A stretch of 64,000 bases of DNA from Kudoa neothunni. Its lineage: Eukaryota > Cnidaria. The translations under genes and the position numbers were made by a program. Shown piece by piece: positions 50,630-63,900 of the stretch. Below the pieces are notes generated by a model. It was not told where the DNA came from. It worked only from the letters and a program-made list of their open reading frames with translations, and ran no database searches. How positions within the stretch are numbered: the stretch's first letter is position 1; each line of letters begins with the position of its first letter. Location of the stretch: contig OZ199838.1 in the NCBI GenBank assembly GCA_964304625.1, positions 11,346,001 to 11,410,000 on the forward strand. The letters are read 5' to 3'.

Positions 50630-52038
50630 ATGAAATTTATCCAATGGTATTTTAAGATTGTAGCTATAGTCATAGGAGAAAATGCAAAATTTCATGCTTT
50701 CTTTGCTCCGCTTTCAATTATCACTTCGATAATTTTTTTGTATGTAAAATAAGTCTGCTAGAGTTTCGCTACTATGAATGCACATTTACCATTCATATAG
50801 AATGGTGATAAATTATACTCGGAAGAGTTTCCATTACTATCCTCAACACATAAGGTTAATTATTAGACGTTTCAAATTATTATTATTATATTCGATACTT
50901 TTATTATTAAGTAATTTGGCTACGGACGAATTGGGTGGCCCCATATTTCAAGCATTGATATTATTTTCCAATGGTCTCATGTATGCATTGAAATTTTTAC
51001 AAGAAAATTTATTGTTGTCGTTCGCTATACGTCCAACTATCTTCTTTTATAGATTTATATGTTTACAAACATAGATATATACTCTTACGAAAAAGTAAAT
51101 TTCAAAATAAATTAAATGATATAACCATATGTGTGTGTTTGCTGTCAATACTTCTACTACCGTGTATCTTCATATTTCCTGTAATATTATGAGCATTCAA
51201 GCATAAAAACTATATTATTATCACACATTTAGATATCTTACAGCAAGAAACTTCACGAACTTTGTTCGTACGGCTTCTTTCTAATCTTGGCATACAACTT
51301 GTTTTTCAACACATTCTATTCAAAATATTGCTACAAGAATCAATTTGAAAATGCTCCACATAAGATTCTTTTTATCTATCGACTCATTGCAAGTGCATCG
51401 ACATTAGCATTGACTATTATCCGATTTATCGAGTATTTTTAATCGTATTAATCAGAAATAATTTAAAATTAAGACAGTATGCATTGGTACACATTATGTA
51501 TATAAACTAGTTATAATATATTTTGACATTAATTAGTTAAACCGAATGAAATTTTAATTAAATTAGAAAAATTTGGTAAAAATAATTCTAGAGGCTAAAT
51601 AAATTGTAAATTAAGGCTGGAACGTTAATTCTAATAAATTTCTATTAATTGATTCACAATCCAACAGAATTAATTTTCATCGATATTATTTAATTATAAA
51701 GTTACAATTATTAAACGAATTGCGAAATAACAATGTTTACTTCATAATTTAAAATATTTTTTAATTCTGAATAATTTAGTTACCACTTTCAAACATACAT
51801 CAAACGATTACGAGGAGGTTAATGATGATAACTGGAAGGTAATTTTTTACTTCCCTTAAATATTAATTATATTACATAGGAGCTTAATATAATTCAAGGG
51901 TGCCTTCAGTATTTGAATATTTTATTTGTTCTCGCTGGGGTTTTTTCTTATGGATTCGACCTGAGCCCTCCTGGTAACAATGAAGAAAACCAAGATGATG
52001 TTATCCTAGGAAAAGAAAATCTTGAAGCTAATCAATAG
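50630..52038 (+). CDS. DRAM-like membrane protein, gene F (about 7 exons)
   Basis: Proposed exons: 50630-50739, 50801-50854, 50912-50973, 51053-51180, 51233-about 51433, 51780-51838, 51880-52038. Lengths 54, 128 and 59 match the family. The first two family exons are joined by only nine extra bases (50648-50656), read in frame as YFK, instead of a 50-75 bp intron. Landmarks: GENAKFHAFFAPLSI, FHYYPQHIR, TDELGGPIFQALILF, NKLNDITICVCLLSILLLPC, FYSKYCYKN, LFIYRLIASASTLAL, QGCLQYLNILFVLAGVFSYG, and an acidic Asn/Glu-rich tail. The donor of the fifth exon is not resolved: the visible GT at 51433 gives 200 nt, where 202 would keep frame. Intron 5 is about 350 bp, longer than in C-E. About 257 residues if frame is kept. 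Confidence 0.72.
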
Positions 52039-52558
52039 AAAATTTTTCTATAAAATTATTTTCGATTGCTGTTTTTGAAAAATTTACTATATCTAGCTTA
52101 TAAAAACACTTAAACCAAAAATTTCTGTGGATTTACCGAGGTTGATTAATTTTTTGAGTTTAAAACGATTTAAAATCCCAACGACGTGCATAAGCTCAGT
52201 TTTACAAGCGTGTTGTCTGGATTAAGTCGATCATAACAAATTAAAGTAACCGTTATAACCGTACTTCGCTTTGGCTGAGCTCGTTTCTCATCGCTAACCC
52301 TTTGAATAAATTAAGCATTAATTTTTTAAATAATTTACAATTTAGAGCCTGAATTTTTACTACTGCAGAATAAAATTTAAGCGTTTATGTATACAAAATT
52401 ATAATAACTCTGAATTTCGATGATAGCTAATGCCATAATTTCGTAAAATACCAAAACATAAATGTATGATGCATGTTATTAGCATATTTTAGCATAATTT
52501 GAAATATCGTATATCGTCGTTTACCAACAAAACAAAAATACAAAACTTTATCAAAAAA

Positions 52559-54467
52559 ATGGAAGATTATTCACTTTCAAAGCCGAAAAAGTGCGTTAAT
52601 TATTATTTCAAAAAACACTCCTATTGTGTATTAATTTCCACTATTAGAAATGGATTCATTTATCAACGTGAACTACAGAATGCGGTAACACAAATGTCAA
52701 ATCATTTCTCTCATATTCAACTTCGCTTGAATCAAATTTTATCTGCTCAGCCAGATAAAAAACAGGTACTTCTCTGCACATCATTATACACTACATGATC
52801 TTTAGAAATTACTGGAGGATTTGGAGAAATTTACAACTGACGGCTTAACGACGGTTACGAAAATTCCAAAATCGCATGTAACAATATGTTTAGATACCGA
52901 TCGAAGCAACTGAAGGAAACAAGAAGTTCAACTCTTACAATTCTATGACTAATGTAACAACTAAGAGCTATCTAGTTGAGGTAATTGAAAATATTCTGTA
53001 TTTAATTACACTGGATCTACAGAGTTCCGAGGAAACCGCGGATATGATATCTACCAACGATTCGAAACAAACACTTTCAGTTACCACACATAAAATAACG
53101 ACCTCTCAAGTAAATTATTATTGTACGTTCCGCGTTTAAAAATTTATTTAGTGTAATATATGAACATAAAAAAATTAATAATCTGATATTTTAACAAAAA
53201 TAGATTACTTTGAACAGATTTCTCACAAAGAAATTTCCGAATTCCAAGATATTTTAACAGTAACCACGGTTAAATATTAAATCCATACAGATTTTTTCAG
53301 GGTATAGGTTTTAAAACAGGTCCGAAAACAGCACTACATATAAAGAAGGGTTTGAATATATTTTTGAGAGCAGTCAAGTTCGCTCAATTGAATAAGTTAA
53401 CTGTATGAACTAATAATATTTAGCGAAATATTTTGTAAAACTACTGACAAACAAGAACCGGATTCCGTTAAACCCTTAGATTCAAAGATTCCGCATAACG
53501 GCGATAATTCTATCTTCCGGTATGTATATATCTGATTTAATTCTTATTTAGATATTTGTTTATGTAATCATTAGTTGCCTAATAATTCAACTTGAATACG
53601 CAATGGCAAATCTTATAGTGTATGAGCGTAAAAAGCGGCTCACAAAGGAGCAACACACAGAATTGGTTCAAGATCTCACAATATATAAATCAAATAATCA
53701 AACGAATCATTTATTATCGAAAAAATTAGAGAAAAATAAAGTTCAGATTTTCCATTGAACACCTAAAATCTAACAAAAATATATCCTACTTAGGCAACGA
53801 TCGATAAAAAAATTAATGAATTAATCGGGAAAAATTTTATTCCTTTATTATATTCCTTGTTTCAATTGGGGATCAAAAGAAAAGCAAGTTTGAATTATTT
53901 TCATAATTAATCTATTTTTTAGGTTGAAACTAATCTTAAATTTTATTATAAAATTTCGCCATGGGCACTAATAGTTAATTTCACCGTAAGATTTTTTTAT
54001 AAGCCTCGTTATATATAAATCAAAATTTATTCTATATTATACTTGTTGTTTCAAAATTGTTAATATAACTTAATTCAGCTATTAATATCCCAAAAACAAT
54101 CGTTAGCTAATAAATATTCTGAAGAAAACCCATTAACAAACTGGCACGCTATCGGAAGTATTCCTTCTCAATTATTTGCAAAGGTAACTTCATTATAATA
54201 CTCCATAACTATTTAAGTTTAATGAGTTTTTAGGATATTCTACAAACGGTCGAATGCATTTCTGCCAGAAAAACAACCTCCTATCATCATTTCACTCAAT
54301 TTATTCATATTGCGTTAAGAAGTAATGTACTTTCTGTTTGGTTGGAAGAGATGTTTAATACAAAACCGTTCGTCGACCGTTTCCTTACTACCGAATTTAA
54401 AAATTATACTCAAGGTACTTTTGGCGATTTGAGCCGTTTCAGCACATTTATTCTTAGAGCTGTGTGA
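52559..54467 (+). CDS. RUNDC1-like protein (RUN domain, multi-exon)
   Basis: Exon 1 (52559-52765) starts MEDYSLSKPKK and contains MSNHFSHIQLRLNQILSAQP; exon 2 (52806-52853) gives LLEDLEKFTTDGL. This pair mirrors human RUNDC1 (LSSHFAQVQFRLRQV, then LLRELEDFAFRG). A middle exon from 52894 and exons around 53204-53270, 53325-53390 and 53600-53755 are less certain; 53322-53385 encodes TALHIKKGLNIFLRA, similar to RUNDC1's TGLHLMRRALAVLQ. The last two exons, 54079-54183 and 54234-54467, give WHAIGSIPSQLF and then HIALRSNVLSVWLEEMF, resembling the C-terminal RUN-domain helix (CMALNEQRLVSWVNLI). The stop is at 54465-54467. RUN domains usually bind small GTPases; human RUNDC1 has been linked to autophagy control. 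Exon boundaries in the middle are tentative. Confidence 0.6.
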
Positions 54468-57400
54468 ACTAATCAAGCACCTCGACGTATTTGGTGTATG
54501 TTGACATGCCAGTTTCTTGATTATAGAAATTATAATTCGCTGGATTCGGTATACTAATAAAAAGACGAATTATTATCTTATATTTGTTCGGACCTATTTT
54601 ATACTTTTTGTTTCCTTCCTACTCTATTAATTAATATATCAAATGTTCAAACATTTTAATAATTTTTAACTTTTTCAACCTGTATAATAACATAAATGAA
54701 TAGAACTATTGAAAATATGATTTATCAATTCAAGATCAGTGTCTATAATTTATGTTTTATATTAGAATAGTATTGAAAGTTGGCCTACAAGTTAAATAAT
54801 TAGTTTTAATTTTAAAAAAATATAATTATTATTTTTAATCACGTGGATTTGTTTTAATCTAATGAAATACTTTTTACGGAATTTTAGCTTTCGAAAGTGA
54901 GTACTAAAATATTTCCCATTGAGGATTAGACATTTTTAACTAAAAGAGCGTCTTCTTTTATTAATGGAATTTATTTATTTTGTTAAAATTAATAATTTAT
55001 ATTTATAATTTTTTACGGTGTTCTTTACTTCGCTTACCCTTATAAACTATCTAATATGCTTAATTGTCCCTGGATGAAGAGGGATTTTACACGACCCTAT
55101 TTTTGTAACGAAAAACTCGGATTTATATCACTGAATTTATTTTATGTCTTATATGTTATTCATGGTTTTTATAAATGAAACTTTGCGCAAAATATTATAA
55201 GACGCTTGTGAAAAAAGTGATAATGCTTATAAATCTCCGTCGTTTCTTATAAATATTATTGTTTCATAGAAAAACTTTTTATTTTACAGAAATATCGAAA
55301 AAGTCATAATAATAAATATATTCATACAAAAATATATAAAAATGTTATGATTGTGAGTTTGATCTTCCGTAAAATTATTAAGAAGCTGTAAAAGGTAATT
55401 TTAGCTATTAAAAATTTGTTGTTTTAAATATAAGGAATAAAAAAAGTTTGCCGTTCATTCTTAAAAATTTAATTTAAGCATAAAAATACATTTAGTAATG
55501 TCAACTATTAAGTCAATAACAAAAAAACTCATAAAACAACACAGTTAATGCCCATTTTTTAAAATAATATTTCCATACATTCGTGCAACCTTGACTCACT
55601 CTCGTAAAAATGCAAATAACAGATAAATATTTTACCAAATAATGAAATTTAAATACTATCGATATACATTTAAGGACATATTTGAATTTAAATCCCCTTT
55701 TCAAGTTACACATTTTCATTACCCCATGTTTTCTGAAATGACTCTAAACACAGGAACGTTGCTTTATATAATTTTAATGTAATTAAAATCTTGAAAAAAC
55801 TCATATATTTATGTTACGTTTCAAAAAATTTTGTGACTAATATCAAACCAAGGATACATACGGAATTAAAATTGCTTATAATAAATATTCCTAATCATCT
55901 AAATTGTACCATACTGTAAAAATAGTAAAATTAAAGAATTGTATGTTATTAATCATTTCAGAAATACGAATTATGCTTATCTTTTTTATTTCTATTTCTT
56001 AATCCTGAAATAATAAATAATTTAAGGAAAAATATGACATACCTTGCTCCCCTTACGCACGCGTGTATGGAAACGTGTCTACGATGAGTGTTAGTGTAGA
56101 TTTATGGTTGGCGATTAACCACCTACAATGAATCTGATTTCATTTTTTTAGTGGAGGATTGGAATTGGTGTTTGACAACCAAAAACACTTTGACTTTAAC
56201 CTCGAAAATAAACACATCTGTAGATTCGTTTTGTGGCCTGAATATAAACTTTCATAGGGACTATAAAAAAGCTGATTGAGTTCATGGTTGAAAACCTTCG
56301 ACTCACTAAAGATAAAGAATTTTTCGTGCAAGATGGTACCGTGTAGGTTTTCAGATACCAAATTGTATCAAAATGATAACCACTTTTGATCTCTTTTAGT
56401 ACCCCCTGGAATATTGGTTTTGGTCAATGAAACTGACTGGGAACTCTTGGTATAGCCATAATGATTGCTATTATCGTTCTATTTGAATGAAACCTATGTT
56501 TTTGTTGTTTAGGGAAGAGAACACTATGAATTAAAACCTTCCGATAAAATTACATTTATTTCGACATTGCATGGAGGTTAATAGAATTATTTTTGCATAA
56601 TATGATTCTACTAACATCATATATTTATTTTATTCATGCTTGTTCCTCATTGCTCGTCAAATCTATTTACTAGCATATTAAATTTCCTAATTTTTTGTCA
56701 AATTTATATTTTAAATTAAAATATAGTTTATAGACTCTTACTTTATTATAATTTTTTATTTGGCCTTGATAACGAAAAATTGTAAGGGGGGATTATATTA
56801 CCGAGAACTAATATTTATTGCTCTGTGCATGCGCCAAACAACACTATGAAAATTAAAGTTACAGCAAATTTTTCACCTACTACTAATCCGGAAAACAAAA
56901 TTTTATGATCTGAATAGTGTATAAAATGATATATTCAAAAACTCACTAATACATAATTTTCAACAAAATATGGCCATTGACTACAAATTCAACCCTCAAA
57001 TTTGTTCATGCATTTTTCACTCATATTTTAGCATTTTAATCACCATAACTCCTATCTCCAGTTTACATATATAGCTCGCATTTAAATGTATGCTAAACCA
57101 AATTCAAAACTGTATGAAAATGAGTGATTTATTTTTATAATGTATGTTTTATAAAAAAAATATTACAAGTTATAATAACCTATCAATATACATCTCTAAT
57201 TTTTCCTCTACACTTATTTGAAAATAATTATAACTTTAACGTAAAATGTATTTCTTCTAAACTTACGTTAAGTTGTTAACATATTCGTAACGTGTGTTTA
57301 AACATGCGGTGCCACATAATACTCCGAAGAAATAAACATCCCAAACCAAACATATTCTGCATTTAAAATCTGTGGAAGTTAACTTTAGTACAAAAATTCG

Positions 57401-57902
57401 AAAATTAATTTTAATAAATGACTCATCCTTCCATAATAGATTTTTGAAATCAAACATAATTACGATAAGTTATTCCGTACTCCAGAATGGCAAATGTTAA
57501 GTCAAAACGCTCGAAACAAATTACTTATTTTTCATTGTATGCGCCGAATTATAATAGTATGTTGAAAGCTTATTAAATATTTTAACCACACAAGTTCCCC
57601 ATTATTCTGACATTTTTCACTAATAGATACATTTTACTACCACCTGCAAAGATTTAAATACATTAATGTACCTTTAATCCGACAAGTTAAAAAAGTATTG
57701 AAATTAGAGATTATAGTATCTTAGGAGCAAGTTGAATGTAAACATCAAATTATAGTTAACTATGATAATTTTTCTTGAGAGATAAATCTTAAAAGAGTTA
57801 TTCAACTTATGCGAGATGCGAGATAAAAACAATTCGAAAATAAACTAGACAGAGAAAATCGTAGTTAAAATGTAGTATCTAACAATGTTGCCGCTGCAAC
57901 GG
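54468..57902. other. AT-rich stretch between the RUNDC1-like gene and BRR2
   Basis: Convergent intergenic region. Short minus-strand frames at 55719-55513, 56361-56140 and 57457-57263 are open for 64-73 codons but have no domain I recognise. I see no transposon termini. Confidence 0.4.
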
Positions 57903-60900
57903 TTACCCGTCAGGAGCACCTTCCGCGACAGTAACAGAGAAGCTGTATTCTTGGTCGCATCCCAGATAACTATCACTGATGAGATAGAGACAAATGTCGA
58001 ATTGACCAGCTTCTTTCAAAGAAAACTCAAGATTAACAGACATGGATTTCTGAATGGAAATTTTTTTGATGCTCAAGAGTCTAAACAAAACACAATAATT
58101 ATAAGAGTGATAAGATATGCAAAGAGGTAGTTGTTACTCATTTGTTTTAGCGTTTCCTATTACCAACCACCAGCCTTCTTGCTTCTGGAAGGGTAAATAG
58201 GAAGACAACACGGTTGTGTTTTGGTCTTCATCTCTGTCTAATCTAATTTGGATGGGAATAGGTTGGTTAGCAAAAAATTGCTCCTCTGGTAATGTTTGCA
58301 GCTCATAAGACACTTCCACACTTGGATATTGATTACAAAATCTAGCCACGTCCATCATTTGTGCATTGGACAAACTGTCCCAAAAGCTGAGTTCTATCCG
58401 CATCATCCATGTCAAGGAGATCGAAAATATTTTCAATTCCTTTTTCTCGACATCTATCGACCAGATGTTTTTCGAAATGGGGCAACTGTAAAAGCACAGA
58501 ATCTTTGCTCCATAAAGCTTGAGTTATCATTTGACAAAATTCCATTGCACAAATAGCTGGTAGCAACCAACCATTACTGCTAATAACATCAACACATGAT
58601 TGAGCAAGTTTGAGTGATTTGGTGATTATCTTCTGAACATCATTGAACAATTCGTTGGTGATAGGGTTTCTGGAGAGGTATTCTTGAAGTAGAACATTGA
58701 CTTTCACGTGAGGATCGTTGAATTTGCTCCCGGAGGCTATTCTAAATGGGATTCGATTGGACACTTTTCTCAAATGTATTTCTTCTTTATGACGTAGTGG
58801 AATCTCATCGAATTCGATTGCCGATGAGATAATTTCTAAAAGACCTCTCTGTTTGGTGTTAACAGTTAACGACGCGCTAAACAGCTCAATCGAGAAATAG
58901 TTGATGTAATAATAAACAGCAATCATGCCCAAGTTCATTGCTATAGTGTCCATATCATCTTCGATCACAATACATTTGGATTCGGCCAAATTGTTCAGTG
59001 TGTCTTCAACCAACTGGAAAGATGATCCGACAAATATCGATGGGTTACTCCTTGAAGTCCATAATAGTTGGGGTTCTGTGTCATTCGACGATACATGAAT
59101 GTCCACGTGAGATAGTCGACAGCATCCTGTTTATTTTCAATCGTTTTTGTGACAACCTCAGCGCAAAAATGGTCATGCAAACAATGGTCCAAATGTGACT
59201 CGATGGGCAGCGGTTCTGAGAGGAATTTTCTGAAGAAATCTCGTTTCGACGATTGACATAGGATAGTTAATTTTCCAATGTCATCAATCAACGGTCGTGC
59301 AGCACGCCCCATCATCTTCAATATATCAGTGATAGGATAGTCGGAATAGCCATGCAGCTTTCCATCGTAGAACTGGGTGTCCATGACAATGACATGTTGG
59401 CTTTGGCAGGTGAGTACCCAGCACAATGCTCGCGTAGCAACCACTGTATGAATTACTCCCATGGTAAGTAAATCTTGTATAATTCATGATATCCCTGGTG
59501 AGCATAGTTTCATGAAGATAAGCAACTCCACTCAATCACATCTTTCACAAGTTGATCATTTAAATGAGTGCAAGCTTCTTGAAGGTCTTCAATTTTGATA
59601 TCGGATTTTAAATAGGTCGCTTCTGCTGCAGCCGTCGGTTGCCGATCAACAGGTGAAGATCATAAGCTAATGATATAGCCTCGGTTCTAGTGGATACAAA
59701 AACTATGGTGCTTGCTCCATTTTTCCCGATGTTATTTGAGTTGACTGTTAATGGGCACACAGATTGAACAATTGGTTGAAGCATAGCAATACGTCTTGCC
59801 GTGGCATTAGCCATAGAAAATCCTTGTATATTAAGCTGAAGAGGAATTGGACGTGAGTTGGGGTGGAAGTTGAAGCAATTACTCATCGATATACCAAGCC
59901 ATTGAGCAACTTCTTTAGCATTCGACACCGACGAACTAATCACCATCAAACGAATTTTCTTCTCCAGTTGCGACGCCATGTATCTGGTTCTCGATAACGA
60001 AACTTCAATGGTTGGTCCATTCGGACCACCAATCATATGGGTGTCATCTGAGATCATCAACGATATTGCTTGAACATTCTTGCGTTGTTTCCAACGACGA
60101 GAAACCGCATCCCACGACTCGGATGTAGTCACAATAATAGAGCCACTTGCAATAGATTTTATATCTGATGCTGGATCTCCACACAATAGCACCACACCAA
60201 TGCCAATCTCACCTTCGTATTTTCGTTTTCCATTCATTATAAATCTAAACACAAATCATCAATTAACGAAAAAAATGAGAGATTTACGTATTCTGCTTGG
60301 TCGCGTGATGGAGTCATATAGACGCACTTTTCATTTGACATTTTGGCAATAAATCTCATAAGAGCCAATTCTGCAACAGTGGTTTTTCCGCTGCCAGGAG
60401 GAGCTCCCAAAAACACACATTCGTCACTGTTGTAAACAGTATTGAACACTTGGGTTTGAATTGGATTGAAGGTGTTGGTGAAGGAGAACAACTTTTCAAA
60501 CAATGGATTACGAAGGGAGACTATAGGAAGTGGTTGTAAGTCCAATAATTCGGTGGATGGAGGATTCCTCTCAGGGAGAATGAGATGGGTAAACGAGATG
60601 GGCAGTACAGTTTCTGCATGAAGCCACCTATCGGAAATCACCTTCACAAAGTAATGTGGTGAAACCGGTTCAAACAACGGCACATAGAACTTCAACAAAT
60701 GACCCTCATCAGCATATTTGCTTTTGAGGAAGAAATATTCATGATAAAGAATTTTCTCCGAATCCACATCCAGAACCATCAACCAAAATGGTTCCATAAA
60801 TCCATGCATAGTTTCATCCCAATCAAAGTCGGGTGTAACAGTGAGTTCAACTTTTAGTGTGGAACGAGAGACTGGTAGTACTTGAGCTGATAGTTCAAGT

Positions 60901-63900
60901 TTGGGGAAATGGTGAATGAATTTGTGAAGTAGTTTTCCGATTTTAGGTGCATGAATAAGTTCACCGATTTCAGCCGGTTCCAAATCATAAAATCTTTCCC
61001 ATGGAAAATCTTTTTTCTCAATTTTCTTCACAATCTCAATTGGCAACTTTTTAAACTGTCTTAACGGACTCATCGATAACCACATCCGTTTGTCGACCAT
61101 TTTGCATAAGTCGAGGGATTTTTCAGCCAAATGAGCCCATCCTCTGAAGAGACTCACTTCAAAGATGGCTCTAAACAGACGACCAGCTGATTGAGTCACA
61201 TAACACATGTCTGCCATCAAAGCAAATCCATCCAATCTCAGCTGAGATATGTATGCTTGCAGAAGAACGTTGACTTTGGCGCTAGGTTCATCGATACTTT
61301 CTTTCACTGGAATAGGGACACGTTCCAACAACTGTTGCAGTTCAACCTTTTCCTCCTCTCTTACACCAATATTATGGAACTCATTCGACAATGAAAACAC
61401 ACGGAACAACTCAATTTCACTGAGTTGAGGACGAAGTAGTTTGTTGTAGGTGGCTATACTGTTATAGTTGCAATAATAGTGACTGGCAATTCGACCGAGC
61501 TCAGTTGATTGAAACGCTCCAGTTTTTCGGTCGTAACCAATCAATGAATGTCTATCAAGGATCACTGCAGCCGAATGAATCAAATCAAGTCGACGTTGTT
61601 TGAAGAGTGGATCCATTTTAAGTTCGGTCAAAGAGCTGCCATACAACAAAGGATTTTTCATCATTCTTATGTATAGGTAGGTGTTGCCCAACCAGTTCGA
61701 TGCATCTTCAATATTACGAATTGTGCCAGCTACAATTTCTGCGTTCAAATTGTCTGGCAATTTTTCAATCATTTGACTTTCAACCGGAAGTTGTTGATTC
61801 AATAATGAAAGATAGTATTGAAGTTGATTGTGGGTGGTGATAAGAATACCCTCACCAACAGTATCATATTGAGGACGACCAGCCCTACCCAACATCTGTA
61901 ATACATCCAACGAACCCAATTCGGTCCATTTGCCTTTCTCCGGTGAATACACTTGAGTGCCTTTGATGATCACAGTATGGGCGGGAAGATTAACACCCCA
62001 CGCAAGTGTTGCTGTAGATACCAAAATTTGAATGTGTCCATCAGCAAACAAATCTTCAACAAGTGCTCGATCGATTTTATTCATACCAGCATGATGTACA
62101 GCAAATCCAAATGGTAAAAGATCTTTCAGGTTGGCATTCTTGGTTTCTTCAGATTCACTACGTAACACTTCTGACGATGCACTGCCATCGATAATAAATT
62201 CGCCCAATGTTTCTCTCTCCAAACACATATCTCGAAGTGCTTTAGCTGTATTTACTGTCTCCTTACGAGAGTGAACAAATATCAATATTTGGCTTTTACC
62301 AGCTCGCTCCATCACCTTCTCGTAAACAATTTCGTTGGAAAGTTGGAATCGTTTGAGAGCTTTTTTCTCGGTCAACCCTATGAATTGTTGTTGTAGGGGA
62401 ACGGGTCGATACGAGTTATCAAAGTAGAACAATCCCTTCGATGGATCTACTCGAATAAAATTAGCCACATCGTGATAGTTGGGAAGAGTGGCACTTAGGC
62501 CAACTATACGAATAGCTTGTTGCATTGATTCGCTGTGTCGAAAAACACGAGCAATCAACGATTCCAGTACCGGTCCCCTTGTGTCGTGTAACAAATGGAT
62601 CTCATCAATTATAATAAGTGACACATGACGAACAAATTCTTTTTCGGCAGACTTTCTACTGATAATATCCCATTTTTCTGGAGTACAAACAATCACATGA
62701 CTTTGTTCAATCTCCGATCGTTGCAATTGATGATCACCAGTCATCTCAGAAACAACCAGACCATAACTGCTAAGACGTTTAGAAAAATTGAGAACCATTT
62801 CTTGAACTAATGATTTCATTGGTGCAATATAAATGATTTTAAATTGATCTTGACGGCCAGTTGCGTTGATAACTTTACCACTCGAACTATCCCAGTATTG
62901 TCCAATCTCACGTAACATTGTGAGCAAAGCGACATTAGTTTTACCAGCACCAGTTGGTGCACATATGAGTAGATTTTCGGGTGAATTCAAAGCAACATCA
63001 CAAATTTTACTTTGAATTCGATTCAACGTTTGATAACCGGTAAAAGCTTGACTGCAATGATTGGGAAGTGATTTGACAGACACCAATCGCTCTTCACTAT
63101 CAACAACCGATGCCTTCGAAAATGGAACATGAACCTCTTCGTAGCCTTTTTTCTGTTTACGAAATGATCCAGTAGGTAGAAGACACTTTTTGTTGGTCAT
63201 CAAATGAGAACCTTCTTTAAACGCCAAACTTTCCAGATCGATAAGATGACGTTTATTTGCCGCATTGTCTACAAGCAAGTGATCTCCATCGAATGCTTCA
63301 TTAGCTCTGGAACGTCGCTCTGCAGCTTTACGTTCGCGTTCCTCTTTTAACACTTGATCAGTCTCGTTACCGATATTGAGACGATCCAATATAGAAATAA
63401 GCTCTTCTTTTTGCATCATAATTTTCTCAATTTCTTTTCTGTCGTTATCGCTTTGAGCTGCTGCCAACAATGTACAGTATAGGACAACATTTTTGTTTTT
63501 ACGAATTATTTTGATCAATGAAAATTTATCATGGCCCAACAACAACATCAATCGATTTTCCAAATCTCTATCATCAGTTGACGTTTTCAATGCAATTAAA
63601 ACCTCTTCCGCTTTAGAATGACTGATCTCGGCATTGTTATAAAATCTGTTCAATTCTCTCTGCAACCAGTACGCATCTATCTCCCACACATTCAATGAAT
63701 CGGACTCAGTTTTGGTTAATAGCTCGTTTGCTATGTTGGTCTGAATAACATTTTCAGTTGCGCGTTCTCTTCTCGAAGTAGGTTTTGCTTGCACACTGTT
63801 AACCTTCGATGAACCGATAACACTACTGATTCCAGATGCAAATGTGGTGGTAGCGTTTCCGGATTCAACTGTTTTCTTAGTAACACCATCCGCCGCATCT

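Noticed and set aside
52878-52893. A 16-bp micro-intron in the RUNDC1-like gene
   Set aside because: Using a GT at 52854 gives a 40-bp intron ending at the same acceptor and keeping the same frame, which is far more plausible.
58296-58556. Plus-strand open frames within the BRR2 region
   Set aside because: They are antisense to conserved BRR2 codons and have no independent support.
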